From: Tragulus kanchil
Lineage: Eukaryota; Chordata; Mammalia; Artiodactyla; Tragulidae
Reading direction: 5' to 3'
Length of the DNA: 64,000 bases
NCBI GenBank assembly: GCA_022376925.1
Contig: JAIOJX010000026.1
Span: 253,763,330 to 253,827,329 of the forward strand
The notes under the pieces are model-generated. The model saw nothing but the letters and a program-made list of their open reading frames with translations. It had not been told where the DNA came from and searched no databases. Every line of letters starts with the position of its first letter. Within the stretch, counting starts at the first letter, position 1. The translations under genes and the position numbers were made by a program. Positions 1 through 9,054 of the stretch are shown piece after piece.

Positions 1-56
1 GGATCTCCTGGAGAAGGGAACAGCTGCCCACTCCAGTACTCTCGCCTGGAGAATTC
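1..56 (+). mobile_element. Bov-tA SINE, 3' fragment at window edge
   Basis: The first 56 bases match the second half of a Bov-tA SINE in sense orientation: the 'cactccagta' and 'gcctggagaattc' segments are diagnostic. The 5' half lies outside the window. Bov-tA is a tRNA-derived, non-coding ruminant SINE. Confidence 0.85.
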
Positions 57-653
57 TTTCATAAAGGAATTTGTTTATCAATTTCTGATAGACATTTGGA
101 TTGTTTCTAGTGTCTGGCTTTTATGAATAAGGCTGCTATAAAGATTCTTAAGCAATTCTTTCTGTAGGAGTATATTTGTATTTCTCACTGGTAAATATCT
201 AGGAGTGGAACTGCTAGGTCATATGATGTCTGCTTAACATTTTAAGAAACTGTTCAACAGTTCTCCAACGTGGTTAGACCATCTTCTACTCCCACTATTG
301 ACTGAGAACTGCAGGTGCTCCAGGTCCTCCCAAACATTTATCATTAGCAGCCCTTTACAGTTCAGCTATTCTAGTGGATGTGAAATGGCATCTCATTGTA
401 GCTGTAATTTGTATTTCCCTGATGTCTAACAATATTGATCATTTTTTCTGAGCTTATTGGCCATCCACACATCTTTAATTGTGCAGTATCTATTCAAGTC
501 TTGAACGGGGTTGTCATTTTCTTATGGATTTGTAAAAAAAATTCACTATGTATTTTGGATTTATGTTCTCTGTTAGATATGCATGTTTGAATATTTTCTC
601 AAGTGATAGCTGTCTGTTCATTTTCTTCAAGGTATATTCTGGTGAATAAAAAT
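57..653 (-). mobile_element. Old L1 LINE, antisense ORF2 3' region
   Basis: Read on the minus strand this is the 3' part of an L1 ORF2. The plus strand shows the familiar antisense sequence, for example 'tggcatctcattgtagctgt' at 386-405 and 'tctgatagacatttggat' near 86. Many stops and indels show a decayed, ancient copy. It resumes at 1286 after two SINE insertions. Confidence 0.8.
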
Positions 654-663
654 GTTTAATTTG

Positions 664-938
664 GGGGCTTCCCTGGTGGTCCAGTGGGTAAGGAGACCAC
701 CCCGTAGTGCAAGGGGCGCTGGTTCAATCCCTGGCCTGGGAAGATCGTGTGTTCCACGAAACGGCTGGACCGATGAGTCCAACTACTGAGCTGGAGCTCT
801 GGAGCGCATGCACCCAGAGCTGGTGCTCTGCAAGGAGAGAAGCCACTGCAATGGGAGGCCCACACAGGCCAAAGAACAAAGATGGATGAAAATAGATAAA
901 TGAAAGGCCAATAGAAGTAACCGAAAAAAAAAAAAAAA
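664..938 (+). mobile_element. CHR-2-like tRNA-derived SINE
   Basis: It starts with the 'cttccctggtggtccagtgg' head and has a B-box-like GGTTCAATCCC at 721-731. A body with 'ccaaagaacaaagatggatg' follows and it ends in 15 A. It is the first of two SINEs sitting in tandem inside an antisense L1. GTTTAATTT at 654-662 recurs at 1286-1294, bracketing the pair as a likely target-site duplication. Confidence 0.85.
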
Positions 939-945
939 GAGTGTA

Positions 946-1285
946 GGGCTTCCCTGGTGGTCCAGTGGATAAGGACACCGCCTTGCAGTTCAAGGGGTGC
1001 CGGTTCGATCCCTGGCCTGGGAAGATCCCACGTGCTGCGGAGCGGCTGGACCCATGTGTCCAATTACCGAGCCGGAGCTCTGGAAAGCATGCGCCCAGAG
1101 CTGGTACTCTGTGACTACAGAGGCCACCACAATGGGAGGCCACAAGAGCCAAAGAACAAAGACGGATGAAAACAGACAAATGAAAGACCAATAGAGGTGG
1201 CCCGCCCACCCCCTCCCTCCCCAAGCCACCCCATTTGTTTATTTATTTAAATTAATTAATTATTTAAAAAAACATTTAAAAAAAA
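946..1285 (+). mobile_element. CHR-2-like SINE with GC-rich 3' extension
   Basis: Second SINE of the tandem pair. The B box GGTTCGATCCC is at 1002-1012. After the shared body it carries a C-rich 3' segment (about 1198-1232, 'gtggcccgcccacc' then 'cctccctccccaa') and an A/T-rich tail. The same extension occurs in the SINEs at 26456 and 54811, so it appears to be a subfamily feature. Confidence 0.85.
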
Positions 1286-1484
1286 GTTTAATTTTGATGA
1301 TGTTCAATTAATCAACTTTTAAAATTTACAATGTACTCTTTGTGGGGTATCCAAGACATCTTTGTCTACTCTGAGGTCACAGAGACATCCTCCCAGTTTT
1401 CCAGAAGATGTATGGTTCTTAGTTTACATATGGCTCTGCAATCCAGTTCAAATTAATTCTGTAGTACAGAGATGGGTGTGGAAG
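1286..1484 (-). mobile_element. Old L1, continuation after SINE insertions
   Basis: Continuation of the antisense L1 ORF2 from 653. It is cut at 1484 by the junction of duplication 1; its true continuation appears in the second copy at 2389-2587. Confidence 0.7.
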
Positions 1485-1765
1485 AAATGGCATCTCATTG
1501 TAGCTGTAATTTGTATTTCCCTGATGTCTAACAATATTGATCATTTTTTCTGAGCTTATTGGCCATCCACACATCTTTAATTGTGCAGTATCTATTCAAG
1601 TCTTGAACGGGGTTGTCATTTTCTTATGGATTTGTAAAAAAAATTCACTATGTATTTTGGATTTATGTTCTCTGTTAGATATGCATGTTTGAATATTTTC
1701 TCAAGTGATAGCTGTCTGTTCATTTTCTTCAAGGTATATTCTGGTGAATAAAAATGTTTAATTTG
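1485..1765 (-). mobile_element. Old L1, duplicate of 383-663
   Basis: Second copy of the L1 segment within duplication 1, offset 1102. Confidence 0.75.
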
Positions 1766-2043
1766 GGGGCTTCCCTGGTGGTCCAGTGGGTAAGGAGACC
1801 ACCCCGTAGTGCAAGGGGCGCTGGTTCAATCCCTGGCCTGGGAAGATCGTGTGTTCCACGAAACGGCTGGACCGATGAGTCCAACTACTGAGCTGGAGCT
1901 CTGGAGCGCATGCACCCAGAGCTGGTGCTCTGCAAGGAGAGAAGCCACTGCAATGGGAGGCCCACACAGGCCAAAGAACAAAGATGGATGAAAATAGATA
2001 AATGAAAGGCCAATAGAAGTAACCGAAAAAAAAAAAAAAAAAA
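1766..2043 (+). mobile_element. CHR-2-like SINE (duplicate of 664-938)
   Basis: Same SINE in the second copy of duplication 1. The A-tail is 18 bases instead of 15. Confidence 0.85.
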
Positions 2044-2050
2044 GAGTGTA

Positions 2051-2388
2051 GGGCTTCCCTGGTGGTCCAGTGGATAAGGACACCGCCTTGCAGTTCAAGG
2101 GGTGCCGGTTCGATCCCTGGCCTGGGAAGATCCCACGTGCTGCGGAGCGGCTGGACCCATGTGTCCAATTACCGAGCCGGAGCTCTGGAAAGCATGCGCC
2201 CAGAGCTGGTACTCTGTGACTACAGAGGCCACCACAATGGGAGGCCACAAGAGCCAAAGAACAAAGACGGATGAAAACAGACAAATGAAAGACCAATAGA
2301 GGTGGCCGCCCACCCCTCCCTCCCCAAGCCACCCCATTTGTTTATTTATTTAAATTAATTAATTATTTAAAAAAACATTTAAAAAAAA
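2051..2388 (+). mobile_element. CHR-2-like SINE (duplicate of 946-1285)
   Basis: Same SINE in the second copy of duplication 1, two bases shorter in the C-rich 3' extension. Confidence 0.85.
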
Positions 2389-2587
2389 GTTTAATTTTGA
2401 TGATGTTCAATTAATCAACTTTTAAAATTTACAATGTACTCTTTGTGGGGTATCCAAGACATCTTTGTCTACTCTGAGGTCACAGAGACATCCTCCCAGT
2501 TTTCCAGAAGATGTATGGTTCTTAGTTTACATATGGCTCTGCAATCCAGTTCAAATTAATTCTGTAGTACAGAGATGGGTGTGGAAG
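2389..2587 (-). mobile_element. Old L1 segment (duplicate of 1286-1484)
   Basis: Second copy of the L1 continuation. A third copy lies at about 3516-3718. Clear L1 similarity fades after about 2590. Confidence 0.7.
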
Positions 2588-2589
2588 TG

Positions 2590-3469
2590 CACTTTTTTCC
2601 CCAATGGACTCTTTCTTGATAATATATTTGCCCACAGTTGGCAAAATAGTTGCATCCCAGTACATAGGAAAAATAATATATAAATGCCTTAATTTGCATG
2701 TAAATGGTACATGCCCACACCATGCAGATTTTATTTTCTATCGAATTCAACATTCCAGTAGGACTGGCCATCTCAATGCTGGAAAGTATTACAAAGATAG
2801 ATCACTTAAACTGCACATCCTACAGCAGACAGAGACTGCACTACATAAATATTTCACTTTACTTTTTTTTAAAGCAGGAGCTCAGCTATAAAAAGACTCC
2901 TGGGTTTCTAATTTTAGTGAAAGTCTTATAATTTGACTCATAAGTACAACTGTTTAGAATGAAACGTTTACAAGTGTAAGATACCCGTGACTTGTTCATG
3001 TACTCAAAATGGGAGAGGGAGGGAAGCCATAGGCCTAGTGCCTGTGACGCGGACTACAGGCAGGAAAAGAAAGCAGCTAGCTAGGAAGGGCACAAAGAGA
3101 ACTCACGGGCACTGTCTGTCTTGTTTTTTAAAGTCTGCCTGCCAAACAGAAATGACTGATGCTGACAGAAAACACAGCTCCAGGAAAGAGCCAGGAAGAC
3201 TTGGAGACTGTCTGATGGCATGTGTTGCAAATCTTGAAAAATAATTTATTATTTGAGCATCAGTTAAGTGCATTTTCTCTACCCTTTTAATTCAGTTCAA
3301 ATTGCAGCCAGTGTTCAGTCTAACACAGGAAATGGAATATCAGCCAACAAATTAGGCAACCATATCTTACCTATAGAGCTAGAATAAGCTGTCATTTGCC
3401 TTCTACTTAGCTTTCCAAGACAATAACCTAAATGAGGATGCTTTTACCCCAGACTCCTATGGGTAATCC
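2590..3469. other. No gene recognised
   Basis: AT-rich sequence, repeated at 3719-4601. I recognise no repeat family, gene or RNA. Short open frames (95 aa at 2604, 85 aa at 2987) show no familiar motif. Confidence 0.5.
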
Positions 3470-3515
3470 TAAATGAAGAAATGTAACTGAAATTTTAATT
3501 ATTTAAAAACATTTA

Positions 3516-3718
3516 AAAAGTTTAATTTTGATGATGTTCAATTAATCAACTTTTAAAATTTACAATGTACTCTTTGTGGGGTATCCAAGACATCTTTGTC
3601 TACTCTGAGGTCACAGAGACATCCTCCCAGTTTTCCAGAAGATGTATGGTTCTTAGTTTACATATGGCTCTGCAATCCAGTTCAAATTAATTCTGTAGTA
3701 CAGAGATGGGTGTGGAAG
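3516..3718 (-). mobile_element. Old L1 segment, third copy
   Basis: Third copy of the L1 piece at 1286-1484 and 2389-2587, placed here by duplication 2. The A-runs before it are shorter. Confidence 0.65.
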
Positions 3719-5127
3719 TGCACTTTTTTCCCCAATGGACTCTTTCTTGATAATATATTTGCCCACAGTTGGCAAAATAGTTGCATCCCAGTACATAGGA
3801 AAAATAATATATAAATGCCTTAATTTGCATGTAAATGGTACATGCCCACACCATGCAGATTTTATTTTCTATCGAATTCAACATTCCAGTAGGACTGGCC
3901 ATCTCAATGCTGGAAAGTATTACAAAGATAGATCACTTAAACTGCACATCCTACAGCAGACAGAGACTGCACTACATAAATATTTCACTTTACTTTTTTT
4001 TAAAGCAGGAGCTCAGCTATAAAAAGACTCCTGGGTTTCTAATTTTAGTGAAAGTCTTATAATTTGACTCATAAGTACAACTGTTTAGAATGAAACGTTT
4101 ACAAGTGTAAGATACCCGTGACTTGTTCATGTACTCAAAATGGGAGAGGGAGGGAAGCCATAGGCCTAGTGCCTGTGACGCGGACTACAGGCAGGAAAAG
4201 AAAGCAGCTAGCTAGGAAGGGCACAAAGAGAACTCACGGGCACTGTCTGTCTTGTTTTTTAAAGTCTGCCTGCCAAACAGAAATGACTGATGCTGACAGA
4301 AAACACAGCTCCAGGAAAGAGCCAGGAAGACTTGGAGACTGTCTGATGGCATGTGTTGCAAATCTTGAAAAATAATTTATTATTTGAGCATCAGTTAAGT
4401 GCATTTTCTCTACCCTTTTAATTCAGTTCAAATTGCAGCCAGTGTTCAGTCTAACACAGGAAATGGAATATCAGCCAACAAATTAGGCAACCATATCTTA
4501 CCTATAGAGCTAGAATAAGCTGTCATTTGCCTTCTACTTAGCTTTCCAAGACAATAACCTAAATGAGGATGCTTTTACCCCAGACTCCCTATGGGTAATC
4601 CAAAGATTATTGAATTTCTTATAATGAATTAAGTATCCTGATTTTCACAGTAACAATGTATACAACATGTGTTTTGTTTTCTACTGTACAAGCAGGAAGA
4701 TGAATGTATATGTGTAAAAGAGTCAGGTGGAAAAATAGAAAAAGTAGAAAATTCCTTATTCGGTCACCAGGAAAGCTACTCTGCCATTGCTATTTGTGTA
4801 AATATCATCCCAAAATCTTTAGGCTACCGACAGAGAAGGTTCTGACTCTGTGTGGTGAGCAGACATTTTCCAGTGCTGGGAGATGGGATAAGATAGGAAG
4901 AAGAGGATGACTGATGGGAATAACTTCTTTATAAGAATGACATAAAATAAGATAAACCTTATTCTCTTATAATTAAATATCTTACCAAATTTTAGAGGAA
5001 AACTTTCCAAGGCATGCTCTTGAGTTTCCAGTGTTAGTAATCAGTTGATACGTAAACATGAATACTTAAGAGAATATATATATAAAATCACAAAAACCTT
5101 ATTAGCTAAGATATAAATGCCTAGCTT

Positions 5128-5320
5128 TTCCATAAAAATAATCAACATTTATTGAATGTTTAGTATATGTCATGCACTAAGTACTTTGCATGCTTTAGCT
5201 CACTTATTCAACATGAAACTCTTTATTCTCAGTCTATTCAAAACTGAGAAACAGACAGGGTAAGTAAGTCGTTCCAGGTCACATTTAAACACAAGCAGTC
5301 TGACTCCAGAGCTCACTGCC
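5128..5320 (-). mobile_element. MIR SINE, antisense
   Basis: The order 'acatttattgaatgtttag', 'catgcactaagtactttgc', 'actgagaaacagacaggg', 'gtctgactccagagctcac' is that of an antisense MIR. Ancient and diverged. Confidence 0.7.
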
Positions 5321-5322
5321 AA

Positions 5323-5559
5323 TGTGCTGGGGAATGAATTTTGTCCCCTCTAATTCCTATACTGAAGCCCTAACTTCCAATGACTATATTCAGAGCTAGG
5401 GCTTTTAGGAAGAAATTAAGGTTAAATGAGGTTATAAAGACAGAATCTTAATCCAACACAATTGCTGGCTTTATTTTCCATGCCTTGTGAGCACCAAGGA
5501 TTCATCGTGAGAGTGCACACCAAGAAAACAATCATCTGCAAGTCAAGAAAAGAACTCTT
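5323..5559 (+). mobile_element. MaLR-type LTR, left part
   Basis: Begins 'tgtgctggggaatgaatttt' and continues with 'aggttaaatgaggttataaa', the layout of MLT1/MST-like mammalian LTRs. Its right end ('agaactgtgagaaaataagc' to 'gactaaaaca') is at 7426-7567, separated by an L1 insertion and duplication 3. Non-coding LTR only; no internal retroviral genes are seen. Confidence 0.65.
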
Positions 5560-5654
5560 AACTAACCACAATAACCAAGACGTGGAAACAACCTAAATGT
5601 CCATTGACAGGTGAATGAATAAAGAAAATGTGGTACATATGTACAATGGAAAAT
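5560..5654 (+). mobile_element. L1 ORF2 3' fragment, left of SINE
   Basis: Sense L1 ORF2 near the C terminus ('gacgtggaaacaacctaaat', 'gtggtacatatgtacaatgg'). Inserted in a MaLR LTR; flanking gaactctt (5552-5559) and gagctctt (7428-7435) are a plausible aged target-site duplication. Split by a Bov-tA and then by the duplication junction. Confidence 0.8.
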
Positions 5655-5880
5655 GCATGTGTGTGTTCATTTTAAGTTGCTTAAATCATATCCAACTGTA
5701 TGGGACCTTATGGACCATAGCCCACCAGGCTTCTCCATACATGGGGTTCTCCAGACAATGGAGTGGATTGCCATGCCCTCTTCCAGGGGATCACCCTGAT
5801 CCAGGGATCGAAGCTCCATCATTTATGTCTCCTGCACTGGGAGGCAGATTCTTTACCACTAATGCTACCTGGGCAGCCCT
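5655..5880 (-). mobile_element. Bov-tA SINE, antisense
   Basis: Antisense Bov-tA: 'catagcccaccaggcttctc', 'ggattgccatgccctcttcc' and the 3' 'acctgggcagccc' are diagnostic. It sits between 'gtacaatgga' and 'ggaatactac', which are contiguous in intact L1 ORF2, so it inserted into the L1. Confidence 0.88.
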
Positions 5881-5960
5881 TACTACGGAATACTACTAAA
5901 CCATAAAAAAGCATGAAATACTGCCATTTGCAGTAAATTGACAGACCTAGAGATGACCGT
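5881..5960 (+). mobile_element. L1 ORF2 3' fragment, cut by junction
   Basis: Continuation of the L1 after the Bov-tA ('ggaatactactaaaccataa'). It stops at the duplication 3 junction. Confidence 0.75.
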
Positions 5961-6223
5961 ATTTTCCAGTGCTGGGAGATGGGATAAGATAGGAAGAAGA
6001 GGATGACTGATGGGAATAACTTCTTTATAAGAATGACATAAAATAAGATAAACCTTATTCTCTTATAATTAAATATCTTACCAAATTTTAGAGGAAAACT
6101 TTCCAAGGCATGCTCTTGAGTTTCCAGTGTTAGTAATCAGTTGATACGTAAACATGAATACTTAAGAGAATATATATATAAAATCACAAAAACCTTATTA
6201 GCTAAGATATAAATGCCTAGCTT

Positions 6224-6414
6224 TTCCATAAAAATAATCAACATTTATTGAATGTTTAGTATATGTCATGCACTAAGTACTTTGCATGCTTTAGCTCACT
6301 TATTCAACATGAAACTCTTTATTCTCAGTCTATTCAAAACTGAGAAACAGACAGGGTAAGTAAGTCGTTCCAGGTCACATTTAAACACAAGCAGTCTGAC
6401 TCCAGAGCTCACTG
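6224..6414 (-). mobile_element. MIR, antisense (duplicate of 5128-5320)
   Basis: Second copy in duplication 3. Confidence 0.7.
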
Positions 6415-6416
6415 CC

Positions 6417-6653
6417 AATGTGCTGGGGAATGAATTTTGTCCTCTAATTCCTATACTGAAGCCCTAACTTCCAATGACTATATTCAGAGCTAGGGCTTTT
6501 AGGAAGAAATTAAGGTTAAATGAGGTTATAAAGACAGAATCTTAATCCAACACAATTGCTGGCTTTATTTTCCATGCCTTGTGAGCACCAAGGATTCATC
6601 GTGAGAGTGCACACCAAGAAAACAATCATCTGCAAGTCAAGAAAAGAACTCTT
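6417..6653 (+). mobile_element. MaLR-type LTR left part (duplicate)
   Basis: Second copy of 5323-5559, two bases shorter in a C-run. Confidence 0.62.
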
Positions 6654-6748
6654 AACTAACCACAATAACCAAGACGTGGAAACAACCTAAATGTCCATTG
6701 ACAGGTGAATGAATAAAGAAAATGTGGTACATATGTACAATGGAAAAT
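6654..6748 (+). mobile_element. L1 ORF2 fragment (duplicate of 5560-5654)
   Basis: Second copy in duplication 3. Confidence 0.78.
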
Positions 6749-6974
6749 GCATGTGTGTGTTCATTTTAAGTTGCTTAAATCATATCCAACTGTATGGGAC
6801 CTTATGGACCATAGCCCACCAGGCTTCTCCATACATGGGGTTCTCCAGACAATGGAGTGGATTGCCATGCCCTCTTCCAGGGGATCACCCTGATCCAGGG
6901 ATCGAAGCTCCATCATTTATGTCTCCTGCACTGGGAGGCAGATTCTTTACCACTAATGCTACCTGGGCAGCCCT
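6749..6974 (-). mobile_element. Bov-tA SINE, antisense (duplicate of 5655-5880)
   Basis: Second copy in duplication 3; appears identical. Confidence 0.88.
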
Positions 6975-7425
6975 TACTACGGAATACTACTAAACCATAA
7001 AAAAGCATGAAATACTGCCATTTGCAGTAAATTGACAGACCTAGAGATGACCGTATTAAGCAAAGTCAGAAAAAGAAAGACAAATATCATATGATATGTG
7101 TAATCTAAAAATATGATACAAATGAACTTATGTACAAAACAGACTTGTTATAGACCTGGAGAACATTTATGGTTGCTAAGGGGGAGGAATGAACTGGGAG
7201 TTTGTGATTGACAGGTGCAAACTACGATATATAGAGCTGATAAACAACAACGTCCTACTGTATAGTGTAGATAGCTATATTCAATATCCTGTAATAAACC
7301 ATAATGGAGAAAAATATAAAAAAGAATATATATTAAACTGAATCACTCTGCTGTGTACCCCAAACTAACACAATATTGTAAATAATCTTACATCAATCAA
7401 ATACATTTTAAAAATAAAAAAAGGA
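6975..7425 (+). mobile_element. L1 3' end (ORF2 end and 3' UTR)
   Basis: Continues the L1 past the point where the first copy was cut. It runs into a 3' UTR with 'acctggagaacatttatggt' and 'tgtgtaccccaaactaacac', ending in an A-rich tail near 7410-7425. Frames are broken. 7127-7425 is repeated at 8250-8548 by duplication 4. Confidence 0.8.
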
Positions 7426-7567
7426 ATGAGCTCTTGCCAGAACCGAACCACACAAGCAACCTGCCCTCCGACTGGCAGTTTCCAAGAACTGTGAGAAAAT
7501 AAGCTTCTGGCCTTTAAGCCACCCAGTCTATGGTATTTTGTAATGGTAGCCTGCACAGACTAAAACA
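7426..7567 (+). mobile_element. MaLR-type LTR, right part
   Basis: 'ccaagaactgtgagaaaata', 'aagccacccagtctatggta' and the terminal 'cagactaaaaca' are the 3' end of an MLT1/MST-like LTR. Complements the left part at 5323. Confidence 0.7.
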
Positions 7568-8197
7568 CTATGTAACTTCCAAATAAGGGGAAATCAAAAA
7601 GAATAAAAGACCTAAATTTTGCTTCACCTATAATTTCTTCTCATAGTACTTAATCTGCCCCTCTTTCATGGGGTACTAAAAGCACATGAGAGGCTGCAAT
7701 CTTACTGGATGTTTATATGAATATTTATATGAATCTATAAATATTCATAGATTTTAAAAATACATGCATCAATACAGGCAGGTGAAGACATGTTTACTGT
7801 ATTGATCTTTACAAAAGAAACCTAAAAACTTCTGATCAATATAAATGTAAAAGTTTGGGGTCAGATTTTTGGCATAACTAGGTTTTTAGGCAGTGACTCT
7901 GGGAATAAAATGAATAAGAATGAAGACCTTAAATGGCTGCTGTTACAATATTCCTTGTTTTATTAAAAATAAACACTGAGCATTACTAGCAATACCAAAT
8001 TTCTAGCATTCCAATGTAGTGAAAGGAATTATCAGTGTCTAAAAGGTCTTTGTCAACCCTAACATCTATAAACATTTAAGTGGTATTGAGCAGATTCCAA
8101 AATCTGATCTGCTCTTAACTGTGGAAATCAATGCAATTATTAAGAAGCTGTTTGAATAATTCATGCTGTAAGAGAACACCTTCAGAGTAGCTATAAT
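7568..8197. other. No gene recognised
   Basis: AT-rich, repeated at 8691-9320. No recognised family, coding frame or RNA. Confidence 0.5.
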
Positions 8198-8249
8198 TTT
8201 TTGTTTTAATGCATCTTATGTACAAATATAAAAATATGGAGATAAAATA

Positions 8250-8548
8250 CTTATGTACAAAACAGACTTGTTATAGACCTGGAGAACATTTATGGTTGCT
8301 AAGGGGGAGGAATGAACTGGGAGTTTGTGATTGACAGGTGCAAACTACGATATATAGAGCTGATAAACAACAACGTCCTACTGTATAGTGTAGATAGCTA
8401 TATTCAATATCCTGTAATAAACCATAATGGAGAAAAATATAAAAAAGAATATATATTAAACTGAATCACTCTGCTGTGTACCCCAAACTAACACAATATT
8501 GTAAATAATCTTACATCAATCAAATACATTTTAAAAATAAAAAAAGGA
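8250..8548 (+). mobile_element. L1 3' UTR (duplicate of 7127-7425)
   Basis: Second copy in duplication 4. Confidence 0.78.
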
Positions 8549-8690
8549 ATGAGCTCTTGCCAGAACCGAACCACACAAGCAACCTGCCCTCCGACTGGCA
8601 GTTTCCAAGAACTGTGAGAAAATAAGCTTCTGGCCTTTAAGCCACCCAGTCTATGGTATTTTGTAATGGTAGCCTGCACAGACTAAAACA
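8549..8690 (+). mobile_element. MaLR-type LTR right part (duplicate)
   Basis: Second copy of 7426-7567. Confidence 0.68.
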
Positions 8691-9054
8691 CTATGTAACT
8701 TCCAAATAAGGGGAAATCAAAAAGAATAAAAGACCTAAATTTTGCTTCACCTATAATTTCTTCTCATAGTACTTAATCTGCCCCTCTTTCATGGGGTACT
8801 AAAAGCACATGAGAGGCTGCAATCTTACTGGATGTTTATATGAATATTTATATGAATCTATAAATATTCATAGATTTTAAAAATACATGCATCAATACAG
8901 GCAGGTGAAGACATGTTTACTGTATTGATCTTTACAAAAGAAACCTAAAAACTTCTGATCAATATAAATGTAAAAGTTTGGGGTCAGATTTTTGGCATAA
9001 CTAGGTTTTTAGGCAGTGACTCTGGGAATAAAATGAATAAGAATGAAGACCTTA

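Larger units (their letters stand above)
383..2587. repeat. Tandem duplication 1 of 23 (383-1484 / 1485-2587)
   Basis: The second copy starts abruptly after 'gtgtggaag' at 1484. Offset is 1102 at the start, 1105 after a longer A-run (15 versus 18 A), and 1103 after a 2-base loss in a C-rich run at 1201. Otherwise the copies look identical, including both SINEs. There is no filler and only 1-2 bases of microhomology. Probably an uncollapsed contig overlap. Confidence 0.95.
2358..4601. repeat. Tandem duplication 2 of 23 (2358-3469 / 3496-4601)
   Basis: Offset 1131. The first copy stops matching after 'gggtaatcc' at 3469. Unmatched filler (3470-3495) follows and the second copy starts at about 3496. 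The first copy has 'actcctatggg' where the second has 'actccctatggg', an indel 14 bases before the break. 2358-2587 is also in duplication 1, so that segment occurs three times. Confidence 0.95.
4865..7057. repeat. Tandem duplication 3 of 23 (4865-5960 / 5961-7057)
   Basis: 'ccgtatt' at 5957-5963 runs directly into 'ttccagtgctggg', which matches 4865 onward. Offset is 1096, falling to 1094 after a 2-base difference in a C-run (5344 versus 6439). No filler, a few bases of microhomology. The junction interrupts an L1 whose continuation appears only at 7055 onward. Confidence 0.95.

Noticed and set aside
664..1012. tRNA genes, because of A-box and B-box motifs
   Set aside because: The motifs belong to tRNA-derived SINE heads; no cloverleaf or anticodon arm of a real tRNA follows.
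724..1224. 166-aa and 168-aa minus-strand frames, repeated at 1826-2332
   Set aside because: They are antisense translations of CHR-2-like SINEs. Similar peptides recur wherever that SINE occurs (26442, 54677).
5323..7567. A complete endogenous retrovirus
   Set aside because: Only one LTR-like sequence, interrupted by an L1, with no gag, pol or env-like frame between.
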